DNA from: SVKR01 sp963649145
Lineage (GTDB): Bacteria > Bacillota > Clostridia > Oscillospirales > Oscillospiraceae
Reading direction: 5' to 3'
Length of the DNA: 64,000 nucleotides
NCBI GenBank assembly: GCA_963649145.1
Contig: CAVJGI010000001.1
Coordinates: 1 to 64,000, forward strand
Below the pieces are notes generated by a model that searched no databases, was not told the origin of the DNA, and saw only the letters and a program-made list of their open reading frames with translations. Shown piece after piece: positions 1 through 7,744 of this stretch. The translations under genes were made by a program, and so were the position numbers. Every line of letters begins with the position of its first letter. Within the stretch, counting starts at the first letter, position 1.

Positions 1-116
1 TCGGATTCAGCGATGAGATACACATTGAGAAAAACAATATCCGCCTTTGCGATACTTTGGAATATGCAAAGAACGGAACGATGGAGGCAGAAATGCGCAA
101 GCTGTTCGGCCTTTAA
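1..116 (+). CDS. C-terminal fragment of an unidentified protein (gene enters from left edge)
   Basis: An open frame with codons starting at base 3 runs from the window edge to TAA at 114-116, giving about 37 residues that end in RKLFGL. The composition is charged and the codons are AT-rich compared with the main chromosome. I do not recognise the family from so short a tail. It lies about 70 bases upstream of the GIY-YIG gene on the same strand, so the two may share a transcript. The frame is open without a stop up to the edge, which supports it being real, but it could be a chance frame. Confidence 0.45.
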   Translation, partial: GFSDEIHIEKNNIRLCDTLEYAKNGTMEAEMRKLFGL

Positions 117-188
117 TGTACACAGCTGTGTGTTCGGTGGTAGTAAAGGCAGCGGCAACATGAATGACTAAGTAAGGGAGTTTCTCTA

Positions 189-1052
189 ATGGCATATGGG
201 AAATCAATAGAGCTGTTCCTCGTAAACGGTACGGCGGACAGCTTAATAACAGCGGAACTATCCAACTGGAACGGTAAAGCCATAAAGATTCCTCGCATCG
301 AAGTGGCTTCATGCAGTCGTACTGACATTTCCCAAGCAGGAGTCTATTTTCTGTTTTGTAAAGAGGACGACGGTACGGATTCCGTTTATATTGGCGAGGC
401 AGAAAATGTGAAAGACCGTCTCGTGCAGCACCTGCGTGATTATCAGTCCGAAAAAGAAAAGTTTTACTGGAACACGGCTGTAATTTTTGTGGGGAGAGAC
501 CTTAACAAGGCACTCATCCGATATCTCGAAAATCGCTTTGTTGAGATTGCGAGAAGCTGCAAGCGCTATACGGTGCTAACCAAGAATACATATCGCAATA
601 CGGTGATGAAAGAGTCCCAAGTTGCAGTAATGGAAGAGTTCGTGGATAATGTAAAAATTCTCATCAATGCCTTGGGATATAAAGTTTTAGACCCATTGCT
701 GCAAATCGGTACTGATGCCGCCGCTGCCGATGATGAGGAATTATTCATTAACACCGGCAATACATCTGCCACCGGAATGGTGACTTCTGAGGGCTTTGTG
801 GTTCTCAAGGGAGCCGTAGTGAATGAAAAGGCATCCGCAAAATCGCTCAGTGCCGGAATGAAGAAACTTCGAGACAAGATTTTCGCAGATGGTAGAGTTG
901 TGAATATGACCACCACGGAAGACATATTGTTCTCCAGTTCCTCCGCAGCTGCTGATTTTGTGCTTGGTTATAGCGCAAGCGGTCCTCGCACATGGAAGGC
1001 AAAGGATGGTCGTACACTTAAGGAAATCGAGGACAACGCTACGGTAGATTAA
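189..1052 (+). CDS. GIY-YIG nuclease-family protein with C-terminal DUF4357 domain
   Basis: 287 residues. A GIY-YIG core lies near residues 50-85: a GVYFLF strand followed by VYIGEAENVKDRL, which carries the Tyr-Ile-Gly, and a downstream Glu in LENRFVE. The C-terminal 60 residues match the DUF4357 pattern (a FSSSSAAADFVLG stretch, then TWK and a KDGRTLKEIE-like end). This architecture is known from accessory regions and often sits near restriction or defence genes; the substrate is not established. The start at 189 follows a GGGAG-like site (178-182). The base composition is clearly lower in GC than the genes after 1.8 kb, which fits acquisition by transfer. Confidence 0.8.
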   Translation: MAYGKSIELFLVNGTADSLITAELSNWNGKAIKIPRIEVASCSRTDISQAGVYFLFCKEDDGTDSVYIGEAENVKDRLVQHLRDYQSEKEKFYWNTAVIFVGRDLNKALIRYLENRFVEIARSCKRYTVLTKNTYRNTVMKESQVAVMEEFVDNVKILINALGYKVLDPLLQIGTDAAAADDEELFINTGNTSATGMVTSEGFVVLKGAVVNEKASAKSLSAGMKKLRDKIFADGRVVNMTTTEDILFSSSSAAADFVLGYSASGPRTWKAKDGRTLKEIEDNATVD

Positions 1053-1171
1053 ACCTTTTAATTTTGCCATACCTTTTAATTATTCCGAAATCCGTACACC
1101 GCAAGGCTCACACCATACGGTACCAACGGACTTTGGAATGACAGAAGTCGATAACTGAATAAAGCAAACAG

Positions 1172-1206
1172 GGGCTTCCGAAGTCAGCATTTGACCTCGG
1201 AAGCCC
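1172..1206 (+). terminator. Possible terminator hairpin downstream of the GIY-YIG gene
   Basis: Ten-base arms GGGCTTCCGA / TCGGAAGCCC with a 15-base loop. The following bases are T-rich (ttgctttatgcctttttc) but not a clean T-run, so termination strength is uncertain. Confidence 0.45.
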
Positions 1207-1390
1207 TTGCTTTATGCCTTTTTCGGCGGCATTTGCCCCGGAGAAGGCTTTTTCTATTGTATCAAAATCAGCAGGAACATTGACTCTCCCTGGGGAAGCG
1301 GAAATGCTTAGTAATATGTGTCGCGGGAACAATTTGATTTTTCTCTGCAACCTTTTGATAAATCTATCTACTTTTTGATTTTTCCCATAA

Positions 1391-1467
1391 GGGGGTGCAA
1401 AGCAAAAATTAGCAGCTCGCTTTCGGTAAAATAGAAAAATCCGAGCATTGAGGACTTTTGCACCCCC
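1391..1467. repeat. 11-bp perfect inverted repeat enclosing 55 bases
   Basis: GGGGGTGCAAA at 1391-1401 pairs with TTTGCACCCCC at 1457-1467. The enclosed sequence is AT-rich and can form a further small stem. Function is unknown: it may be a structured RNA, a small palindromic element, or an end sequence of a mobile element. Confidence 0.6.
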
Positions 1468-1507
1468 ATACTCGGAAAACTGTTTGATATAAGGACTTTT
1501 CCAGCAG

Positions 1508-1552
1508 AAAAATAAAAAAGTACGGTAGCCCATTGTATCATGGACTACCGTA
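1508..1552 (-). terminator. Intrinsic terminator of tRNA-Pro
   Basis: Read on the minus strand, arms TACGGTAG / CTACCGTA (extended by TCCAT/ATGGG-type pairs) form a long stem immediately 3' of the tRNA. They are followed by a T-rich tract (complement of 1508-1520). Confidence 0.85.
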
Positions 1553-1557
1553 CTTCG

Positions 1558-1633
1558 TGGTCGGAGTGGCGAGACTTGAACTCGCGGCCTCTTGGTCCCG
1601 AACCAAGCACGCTACCAACTGCGCTACACCCCG
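1558..1633 (-). tRNA. tRNA-Pro (anticodon CGG)
   Basis: A 76-base cloverleaf can be read on the minus strand from C1 (1633) to an encoded CCA end (1558-1560). The acceptor pairs CGGGGTG with CACTCCG, including one G-U. The anticodon loop TTCGGGA sits in the stem CTTGG/CCAAG and gives anticodon CGG, which reads proline CCG. The T-arm contains GTTCAAG. A consensus promoter lies upstream and a terminator downstream. The tRNA 3' end faces the AT-rich accessory DNA, the usual geometry for element integration at a tRNA. Confidence 0.95.
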
Positions 1634-1665
1634 ATATTTCCGCGCCTTTCTCAAGACGCCCGCTT

Positions 1666-1694
1666 ATTATAATGAAAAAATCCGCGCTTGTCAA
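1666..1694 (-). promoter_or_regulatory. Sigma-A-type promoter of tRNA-Pro
   Basis: On the minus strand: TTGACA (1689-1694), 17-base spacer, TATAAT (1666-1671). Perfect consensus, 32 bases upstream of the tRNA 5' end. Confidence 0.9.
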
Positions 1695-1804
1695 GCGCTT
1701 TCCGCCAAAAAACGGGAAAAAAGCGAAAAAAGCTTTCCGGCGGTGTTCGACTTATCCTGCGGGGGCGGGGATTTATAATGGGCGGCGGAGTGTGATGATG
1801 CGCA

Positions 1805-2524
1805 ATGAAACGAGGAAAATGGACCGCTGTTCTGGCGGTGATCGCGCTGCTCGCGGGCTTGAAGCTTGCGATGCCCTCGGCGGCGGAGCGGGCGCGCAGC
1901 GCGGTGCGGGCGGTGTTCGCACCGGCGCAGACGAGCGCAGCGCCGTCCCCGGCGGCGGGCGCGCGCCCCGCGGTGCAGTTCGTGCAGGAGGCGCTCAGCC
2001 GCGGCGAGGCGGAGCCGGAGCGGGAGACGCGCGTCCCCGCCGCGGTGACGGCGTTTTTAGAGTCGCAGGCGGCGTTTGCAGACTTAGAGCTGCCGGAGAA
2101 GGTGGACCTTGACTATGAGCCGCTGCCGTGGGATTACGCCGTGCCGGTCAGCGGGTATAATTCCTCCGGCTTCGGCTACCGGCTGCACCCGATCCTGAAC
2201 ATCGTGCGCTTTCACTACGGCACAGACCTCGCCGCCGCGTCCGGCGAGGACGTGCTCGCCTTCGCCGACGGCACCGTCACGTTCGCCGGCTGGTCCGACA
2301 GCTTCGGCAACTACATCCGCATCGACCACGGTGACGGCTGGGAGACGCTCTACGCCCACTGCGGCACGCTCTATGTCTCGGCGGAGCAGACCGTGGCGCG
2401 CGGGGAGCGCATCGCGCTTGTCGGCGCGACGGGGATGGCAACGGGACCGCACCTGCACTTTGAGCTGACGCGGGACGGGCGCTATCTGAACCCGGAATAC
2501 TACATCAACGACGACGGCACATGA
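1805..2524 (+). CDS. M23-family (LytM) membrane protein, SpoIVFA-like
   Basis: 239 residues: an N-terminal transmembrane or signal-anchor segment (about residues 6-22), an Ala/Pro/Arg-rich linker, and a C-terminal M23 peptidase fold. The zinc-site residues look intact: HYGTD near 137, YAHC near 182, and HLHFE near 215. The gene overlaps by 4 bases the start of an M50 protease. An M23 protein directly before an M50 protease matches the spoIVFA-spoIVFB arrangement, where SpoIVFA holds and regulates the pro-sigma-K protease in the outer forespore membrane. The B. subtilis SpoIVFA LytM domain is considered inactive, whereas this one may be active. It could also be a plain cell-wall endopeptidase. 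Confidence 0.75.
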   Translation: MKRGKWTAVLAVIALLAGLKLAMPSAAERARSAVRAVFAPAQTSAAPSPAAGARPAVQFVQEALSRGEAEPERETRVPAAVTAFLESQAAFADLELPEKVDLDYEPLPWDYAVPVSGYNSSGFGYRLHPILNIVRFHYGTDLAAASGEDVLAFADGTVTFAGWSDSFGNYIRIDHGDGWETLYAHCGTLYVSAEQTVARGERIALVGATGMATGPHLHFELTRDGRYLNPEYYINDDGT

Positions 2525-3066
2525 GGCGTGTTCGCTGGACGTTGCGCCCCGGCGCGGCGCTGGCGCTCGCGCTCGCGTGGTTTCTGGATGAGCGGGGGCT
2601 CGTCCCGGCGGCACTGCTCGCCGCGGCGGTGCATGAGGCGGGGCATGTGCTCGCGCTGCGGCTCGGCGGGGCGCGCGTCACGCGCGTGACGCTGGGGCTT
2701 TCCGGCGCGGAGATGGCTTACGCCGGGGCGCTGACGCGCGGGGGAGAGGCGCTCGCGATCGCGGCGGGACCGGCGTTCGGCGCGCTCTGGGCGCTCCTTG
2801 GGCTGACGGCGGGCGGCGCGTTCCTGCGCCGGAGCGGGACGGCGAGCGCGCTTCTGACGGCGTTCAACCTCCTGCCCGTGCTGCCGTTGGACGGCGGGCG
2901 GCTCGCCGCCGCGCTGGTCGGGGAGGGGAGCGCCCGGCGTCTTTCACGCGCTGCTTCACTGCTGCTGCTCGCCGGAGGCGCGGCGGTGCTGCTGCGCTTC
3001 GGCGCGCCATGGCTGCTGCTCAGCGCGGCATGGCTCGCGCTCTGCAATTTCTGCCGCGGGGATTGA
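2521..3066 (+). CDS. M50-family intramembrane metalloprotease, SpoIVFB-like
   Basis: 181 residues, strongly hydrophobic with several membrane segments. HEAGH near residue 39 is the zinc-binding motif of site-2 proteases. LLPVLPLDGGRL near residues 118-129 supplies the third ligand (the NPDG-type motif). The start overlaps the upstream M23 gene (ATGA), so the two are translationally coupled. By family and context it is the likely processing protease for pro-sigma-K in the mother cell. It is short for SpoIVFB because it lacks the C-terminal CBS domain. No pro-sigma-K gene is visible here to confirm the substrate. Confidence 0.75.
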   Translation: MRRVRWTLRPGAALALALAWFLDERGLVPAALLAAAVHEAGHVLALRLGGARVTRVTLGLSGAEMAYAGALTRGGEALAIAAGPAFGALWALLGLTAGGAFLRRSGTASALLTAFNLLPVLPLDGGRLAAALVGEGSARRLSRAASLLLLAGGAAVLLRFGAPWLLLSAAWLALCNFCRGD

Positions 3067-3085
3067 CCGAATTTTCCCGCGGCAC

Positions 3086-3114
3086 TTGTTTTTTTGCGCC
3101 GAAGCGTGTAGAAT
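3086..3114 (+). promoter_or_regulatory. Sigma-A-type promoter for the radical SAM operon
   Basis: TTGTTT (3086-3091), 17-base spacer, TAGAAT (3109-3114), about 37 bases before the start of the next gene. Confidence 0.65.
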
Positions 3115-3151
3115 AACATAGATTTCTTACGCTTTGGAGAATAATTATAAA

Positions 3152-4984
3152 ATGGATAAACGCTTAAAACGCATCCTGCCGCGGGTGCAGAAGCCCGCGC
3201 GCTATACCGGCGGCGAGTACCACGAGATCATCAAGAACAAGGCGGAAGTGGACCTGCGCGTCGCCTTCTGCTTCCCGGATGTTTATGAGATCGGCATGTC
3301 CAACGTCGGCATGCGCATTCTTTACAGCACGATGAACGCCCTGCCGGGCGTGTGGTGCGAGCGCGTTTTCGCGCCTTGGGACGATATGGAGCGCGAGATG
3401 CGCGCCGCGGGCGTTCCGCTCTACGCGCTCGAAAGCGGCGACCCGGTCGGCGAATTTGACGCCGTGGCGTTCTCTCTTGGCTACGAGATGGCTTACACGG
3501 CGGTGCTCAATATGCTGGACCTCGCGGGCATCCCGCTGCACGCCGCGGAGCGGACGGCGCTGCTGCCGCTCGTGTTCGCGGGCGGGACGAGCTGCTGCAA
3601 CCCCGCGCCGATGGCGGACTTCCTCGACCTGATGATCCTCGGCGAGGGCGAGGAGGTCGATAACGAGCTGCTCGTGCTGCTCCAGCAGGCAAAGCGCGAG
3701 GGCTGGACGAAGCCGCGCTTCCTCCGCGCCGCGGCGGACATTCCGGGCATTTATGTTCCGAGCCTTTACGACACGGCGGAAAACCCGGACGGCACCCTCG
3801 CCGCCGTTACGCCGCGCGACGGCGCGCCCGCCATGGTGACGAAGCGCATCGTCCGCGATTTTGAAAACAGCCCCTTCCCGACGGACCAGATCGTGCCCAG
3901 CACGGAGATCGTCCATGACCGCGTGAATCTGGAGCTTTTCCGCGGCTGCGTGCGCGGCTGCCGCTTCTGTCAGGCGGGACAGGTCTACCGCCCCGTGCGC
4001 TCGCGCAGCAGCGAAAAGCTTGTCGCGCAGGGCATCGAGGCGCTCCAGAGCTCCGGCTATCAGGAGGTGACGCTCTCGTCCCTCAGCTCCAGCGATTACC
4101 GCGGGCTCGGCGAGCTCTGCGACGGGCTGCTCGATTACTGCATTCCCCGCAGCATCGGACTTGCGCTGCCCTCGCTGCGCGCGGATAACTTCTCCATGGA
4201 CATCATGCAGCGCGTGCAGAAGGTGCGCAAATCCGGGCTCACCTTCGCGCCCGAAGCAGGCACCCAGCGCCTGCGCGACGCGATCAACAAAAACGTCCGC
4301 GAGGAGGACCTGCTGGAGTCCTGCCGCGTCGCCTTCGCCGGCGGCTGGAATAATCTGAAGCTCTATTTTATGCTCGGACTCCCGACCGAGACGGACGAGG
4401 ACGTGCTCGGCATCGCCCAGATCGCGAACGACGTGCTGCACGCATGGCGCGAGAGCGCGACGAACAAAAACCGCGGCGTGCGCATCACGATCTCGACCTC
4501 CTGCTTCATCCCGAAGCCCCACACGCCCTTCCAGTGGGTCCCGATGGTAACGCCGGAGGAATACCTCCGCCGCGTGAAGCTCCTGCGCGAAAATCTGACG
4601 GCGCGCAACGTCACCTATAACTGGCACGATGCGGACACGAGCGTCATCGAGTGCATCCTCTCCCGCGGCGACCGGCGCATCGGCAAGGTGATCGAGGAGG
4701 TCTGGCGCATGGGCGGCAGACTGGAAGCGTGGAGCGATTTTTTCAGCTTCGACCGCTGGATGGCGGCGCTCGAAAAATGCGGCGTCGACCCCGCGTTTTA
4801 TACAACGCGGGAGCGCGGCGTGGACGAGACGTTCCCGTGGGACCACATCAACATGGGCGTCACGAAGCGCCACCTGCGGCGCGAGCTGGAGCTCTGTTAT
4901 GCAGGAACACTGAGCCCCGACTGCCGCCACGGCTGCGTCGGCTGCGGCGCGGCGGCGCTGAACGGAGGGAAATGCGATGTCTGA
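3152..4984 (+). CDS. TIGR03960-family B12-binding-like / radical SAM protein
   Basis: 610 residues. The N-terminal half resembles a cobalamin-binding-type Rossmann domain (PDVYEIGMSNVGMRILY). The radical SAM cluster motif is at about residues 272-279 (CVRGCRFC, Cys-x3-Cys-x2-Cys). A Cys-rich end (CRHGCVGCG) may hold another metal site. Proteins of this family are regularly encoded next to the DUF2344 protein that follows here with an 8-base overlap. Their chemistry is not established; an RNA or translation-linked modification is often supposed from gene context. A start at ATG 3152 is preferred to TTG 3134, with GGAGA upstream. Confidence 0.85.
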   Translation: MDKRLKRILPRVQKPARYTGGEYHEIIKNKAEVDLRVAFCFPDVYEIGMSNVGMRILYSTMNALPGVWCERVFAPWDDMEREMRAAGVPLYALESGDPVGEFDAVAFSLGYEMAYTAVLNMLDLAGIPLHAAERTALLPLVFAGGTSCCNPAPMADFLDLMILGEGEEVDNELLVLLQQAKREGWTKPRFLRAAADIPGIYVPSLYDTAENPDGTLAAVTPRDGAPAMVTKRIVRDFENSPFPTDQIVPSTEIVHDRVNLELFRGCVRGCRFCQAGQVYRPVRSRSSEKLVAQGIEALQSSGYQEVTLSSLSSSDYRGLGELCDGLLDYCIPRSIGLALPSLRADNFSMDIMQRVQKVRKSGLTFAPEAGTQRLRDAINKNVREEDLLESCRVAFAGGWNNLKLYFMLGLPTETDEDVLGIAQIANDVLHAWRESATNKNRGVRITISTSCFIPKPHTPFQWVPMVTPEEYLRRVKLLRENLTARNVTYNWHDADTSVIECILSRGDRRIGKVIEEVWRMGGRLEAWSDFFSFDRWMAALEKCGVDPAFYTTRERGVDETFPWDHINMGVTKRHLRRELELCYAGTLSPDCRHGCVGCGAAALNGGKCDV

Positions 4985-5639
4985 AAAGCTGAGACTGCGG
5001 TTTTCCAAAAAAGGGAAGGCTATCTATATCTCCCATCTGGATCTGATGCGGACGATGCAGCGCTCGTTCCTGCGCGCGGGCTATCCGCTCAAATACAGCG
5101 AGGGCTTCAACCCCCACCCGGTGATCTCCATCCTGCTGCCGCTCGGCGTCGGCTGCTCCAGCGAATGCGAGCTGATGGACTTTCAGCTGACGGAGGAGAC
5201 GGACCTCGCCGCGCTGCCGGCGCGCCTCACCGCCGCCATGCCGCAGGGCATCGCCGCGCTGGAGGCATATCCGAACGGCCGCAAGGTGCGCGAGCTGAAG
5301 TGGCTGCGCGTCGCCGGTGTGTTCGAGTATGACGCGCGCGACGCGCAGGAGATGCGGGACGGACTCCAGCGCTTTTTCGCGCAGGAGCAGATCGTCATCA
5401 CGCGCAAGACCAAGCGCGGGGAAGGGGAGAGCGACATCGCCCCCGCCATCCGCGAGATCGCGTTTTCCGCCGCGCCCGGACGGGTGGACGTCGCCGCCGT
5501 CATCTCCGCGCAGGAGCCGACGCTGAACCCCGACCACCTCGCCGCCGCCCTGCGCCAGAAGGCGCCGGAGCTCGCGCCGGACTTCGCCGAATTCACCCGG
5601 CTTGAGGTCTACGACGAAAATATGCGCGTTTTCCGCTGA
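4977..5639 (+). CDS. TIGR03936 / DUF2344 family protein
   Basis: 220 residues. The N-terminal pattern LRFSKKGKAIYISHLDLMR followed by an RAGYPLKYSEGFNPHP-type stretch is diagnostic of DUF2344, the usual partner of the TIGR03960 radical SAM protein. In some lineages the two are fused. It overlaps the upstream gene by 8 bases. Its biochemical role is unknown; a carrier or substrate-binding role for the radical SAM enzyme is only inference. In many clostridia the next gene would be RNase G and rplU, but here it is rplS. Confidence 0.88.
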   Translation: MSEKLRLRFSKKGKAIYISHLDLMRTMQRSFLRAGYPLKYSEGFNPHPVISILLPLGVGCSSECELMDFQLTEETDLAALPARLTAAMPQGIAALEAYPNGRKVRELKWLRVAGVFEYDARDAQEMRDGLQRFFAQEQIVITRKTKRGEGESDIAPAIREIAFSAAPGRVDVAAVISAQEPTLNPDHLAAALRQKAPELAPDFAEFTRLEVYDENMRVFR

Positions 5640-5646
5640 AAAGGGC

Positions 5647-5675
5647 TTGCTTTTTCCGGAATGATGTGATACTAT
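5647..5675 (+). promoter_or_regulatory. Promoter of rplS
   Basis: TTGCTT (5647-5652), 17-base spacer, TACTAT (5670-5675). It starts just after the stop of the DUF2344 gene and leaves a leader of roughly 90 bases. Confidence 0.7.
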
Positions 5676-5681
5676 ACCATG

Positions 5682-5765
5682 GCTTGCGCAGCAGGCAGAT
5701 ATATCAAGACGGTCCGCTTCCGTGGTGACACCGGTATGAACGTCTATAAAAAGGAAGGATTTACT
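5682..5765 (+). promoter_or_regulatory. Untranslated leader of rplS, possible L19 autoregulatory leader
   Basis: The 80-90 base leader can fold, for example GACGGT near 5710 with ACC...CGTC near 5730-5743. Firmicute rplS genes often carry an L19-binding leader RNA. I cannot confirm the covariance pattern by eye. AAGGAAGG near 5751-5758 is the ribosome-binding site. Confidence 0.4.
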
Positions 5766-5769
5766 ACAA

Positions 5770-6114
5770 ATGGCAGATCTGATCAAAACCCTCACCGAAC
5801 AGTACATGAAGGCCTCCCTGCCGGAGATGAACGTCGGCGACACCGTCCGCGTCACCGTTCTCGTCAAGGAAGGCAACCGTGAGCGCACGCAGGCTTTCGA
5901 AGGCACCATCATTGCCAAGAAGCACGGCGGCATCAACGAGACCATCACCGTCCGCCGCATTTCTTACAATGTCGGCTGCGAGAAGGTCTTCCCGGTCCAC
6001 TCTCCCTCCATCGTCTCCGTCGAGACCGTTCGCCGCGGCAAGGTCCGCCGTGCGAAGCTGTATTACCTGCGCAACCGCGTCGGCAAGGCAGCCAAGGTCA
6101 AGGAGCGCCTGTAA
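5770..6114 (+). CDS. rplS: 50S ribosomal protein L19
   Basis: 114 residues, the normal length. Landmarks are the GDTVRVTVLVKEGNRER-type region, QAFEGTIIAKKHGG, the SYNVGCEKVFPVHSP block and an RAKLYYLRNRVGKAAKVKER C-terminus. L19 lies at the 30S-50S interface. The gene is monocistronic, with its own promoter and leader upstream and a strong terminator downstream. Confidence 0.98.
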   Translation: MADLIKTLTEQYMKASLPEMNVGDTVRVTVLVKEGNRERTQAFEGTIIAKKHGGINETITVRRISYNVGCEKVFPVHSPSIVSVETVRRGKVRRAKLYYLRNRVGKAAKVKERL

Positions 6115-6146
6115 TTTTCGGGCGAGCCGGACGCACTATCATGCAG

Positions 6147-6184
6147 AAAAATCGGTACGGGTCTCGCCCGTGCCGATTTTTTTG
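6147..6184 (+). terminator. Intrinsic terminator of rplS
   Basis: Arms AAAATCGGTACGGG / CCCGTGCCGATTTT (one G-U), loop TCTCG, followed by TTTT. Confidence 0.92.
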
Positions 6185-6214
6185 TTGCTTATTTGGGGTC
6201 CGGCGTTGTATAAT
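6185..6214 (+). promoter_or_regulatory. Promoter of lepB operon
   Basis: TTGCTT (6185-6190), 18-base spacer, TATAAT (6209-6214). It lies directly after the rplS terminator. Confidence 0.8.
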
Positions 6215-6249
6215 GTCATATTGGATATTTGTTTCTGGAGGAGATCAGC

Positions 6250-6843
6250 ATGAACGAAACACCGGAAAATCAGAATACCGAGCAGCAGCCGGCGGAAATA
6301 CCCGCACCGGAGAAGGCAAAAAAGCGCGAGGGCGACCTTTTCGACTGGCTCCAGTGCATCGTGACTGCGCTGGTGGCGTGCGTGCTCATCTTCGTCTTCA
6401 TCGGGCGCACGATCGGCGTTGTCGGGTCGAGCATGGTGCCGACGCTCGAACAGGGCGACCGGCTTATCATCAGCAAGCTGTTTTACACGCCGCAGCAGGG
6501 CGACATCGTCGTGCTGCAAAAGGACAGCTTTGCCGACTATCCGCTCATCAAGCGCGTCATCGCCACCGAGGGTCAGACCGTGGACATCGACTTTGACGCC
6601 GGCGTCGTCTATGTCGACGGCGTCGCGCTCGACGAGCCTTACACCGCGGAGCCGACCGTTGTGCGCGAGGATTTCGACGAGCCCGTGACTGTGCCGGAGG
6701 GCTGCATCTTCGTCATGGGCGATAACCGCAACCGCTCCACGGACAGCCGCACGGACAGCATCGGCTGCGTCGACACGCGGCTCATCATGGGCAAGGCGCT
6801 CCTGCGCTTAACGCCGCTCAGCAAGTTCGGCACGATCTATTAA
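6250..6843 (+). CDS. lepB: Signal peptidase I
   Basis: 197 residues. A charged N-terminus (KAKKREG) precedes one transmembrane segment (about 35-55). The catalytic serine sits in GSSMVPTLEQGD (about residue 62) and the catalytic lysine in LIKRVIATEG (about 102). The C-terminal MGDNRN(R)STDSR box is present. It cleaves signal peptides of exported proteins at the outer membrane face. ATG 6250 is chosen because GGAGGAG (6237-6243) fits it better than the in-frame start at 6229. It heads a run lepB-rbgA-rnhB-yraN-thrC. Confidence 0.96.
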   Translation: MNETPENQNTEQQPAEIPAPEKAKKREGDLFDWLQCIVTALVACVLIFVFIGRTIGVVGSSMVPTLEQGDRLIISKLFYTPQQGDIVVLQKDSFADYPLIKRVIATEGQTVDIDFDAGVVYVDGVALDEPYTAEPTVVREDFDEPVTVPEGCIFVMGDNRNRSTDSRTDSIGCVDTRLIMGKALLRLTPLSKFGTIY

Positions 6844-6858
6844 AGGGAAAAACTTTCT

Positions 6859-7737
6859 ATGAACGAAGCACAGTACGAAAAGCTCGCCATCCAGTGGTTC
6901 CCCGGACACATGACGAAGGCGCAGCGCATGATCGGGGAGAATATGAAGCTCGTGGATGCCGTCTGCGAGCTCATCGACGCGCGCATCCCGCGCGCAAGCC
7001 GCAACCCGGATATCGACGCGCTCGCAGGCGATAAGCCCCGGCTCATCATCCTAAACCGCATCGACCTCGCCGACCCCGCGATGACCGCGCGCTGGCGGGA
7101 CTATTTCAAAAAGCAGGGGCTCCCCGTGCTGGAGACGGATGCGAAGAGCGGCAAGGGCGTCAAGGAGTTTCCCGCCGCGGTCCGCAGCGTGCTGCGCGAG
7201 CGCATCGCCGCGCTGGAAGCCAAGGGACAGGGGACGCGCCCGCTGCGCGTGATGATCCTCGGCATCCCGAACGTCGGCAAGAGCACATTCATCAACAAGG
7301 TAGCGGGCAGAAAGGCGGCGATCGCCGGCGACAAGCCGGGCGTCACGCGCGGCAAGCAGTGGATCAGCATCGGCACCGGGCTCGACCTGCTCGACACGCC
7401 GGGCATCCTCTGGCCGAAGTTTGACTCGCAGGAGGTGGGCGAGGCGCTCGCCCTCACGAACGCGATCAAGGCGGACGTGCTCGACAAGGAAACCCTCGCG
7501 GCAAACTTCATGCTCCGCCTGCGCGCGACAAAGCCGGAGGCGATCACCGAGCGCTATAAATTCACGCCGGACCCGGAGAAAAACGGCTTCGAGCTCTTAG
7601 AGGACGCGGGCAGACGCCGCGGCTTCCTCATCTCCGGCGGCGAGGTGGACATCGAGCGCATGGCGAACGTGCTGCTCAGCGAATACCATGACGGCAAGCT
7701 TGGGCGCATCACGCTCGAAGCCCCGCCGGAGGAGTGA
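6859..7737 (+). CDS. rbgA: Ribosome biogenesis GTPase YlqF/RbgA
   Basis: 292 residues, a circularly permuted GTPase. The order of G motifs is permuted: LNRIDLAD (G4) comes before the P-loop GIPNVGKSTFINK (about 127-139) and the DTPG motif. QWFPGHMTKA at the N-terminus is typical. RbgA acts late in 50S subunit assembly. AAAGGGA lies about 10 bases before the start. In Firmicutes it regularly sits between lepB and rnhB, as here. Confidence 0.96.
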   Translation: MNEAQYEKLAIQWFPGHMTKAQRMIGENMKLVDAVCELIDARIPRASRNPDIDALAGDKPRLIILNRIDLADPAMTARWRDYFKKQGLPVLETDAKSGKGVKEFPAAVRSVLRERIAALEAKGQGTRPLRVMILGIPNVGKSTFINKVAGRKAAIAGDKPGVTRGKQWISIGTGLDLLDTPGILWPKFDSQEVGEALALTNAIKADVLDKETLAANFMLRLRATKPEAITERYKFTPDPEKNGFELLEDAGRRRGFLISGGEVDIERMANVLLSEYHDGKLGRITLEAPPEE

Positions 7738-7744
7738 GACGGCG

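Larger units (their letters stand above)
1053..1507. other. Gene-free AT-rich stretch with inverted repeats
   Basis: No convincing coding frame. It contains a hairpin at 1172-1206 and a longer-range perfect 11-bp inverted repeat, 1391-1401 with 1457-1467. A 9-base direct repeat (aggactttt) occurs at 1451-1459 and 1492-1500. This looks like the non-coding end of an integrated element or a structured RNA. Confidence 0.5.

Noticed and set aside
1108..1533. 141-codon minus-strand open frame in the AT-rich gap
   Set aside because: It runs through the tRNA terminator and the inverted repeats, has no ribosome-binding site and an unprotein-like composition.
3164..5008. Very long minus-strand open frame opposite the radical SAM gene
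   Set aside because: It is a shadow of the GC-rich coding strand: rich in Arg, Ala, His and Val, with no motif, while the plus strand has clear family motifs.
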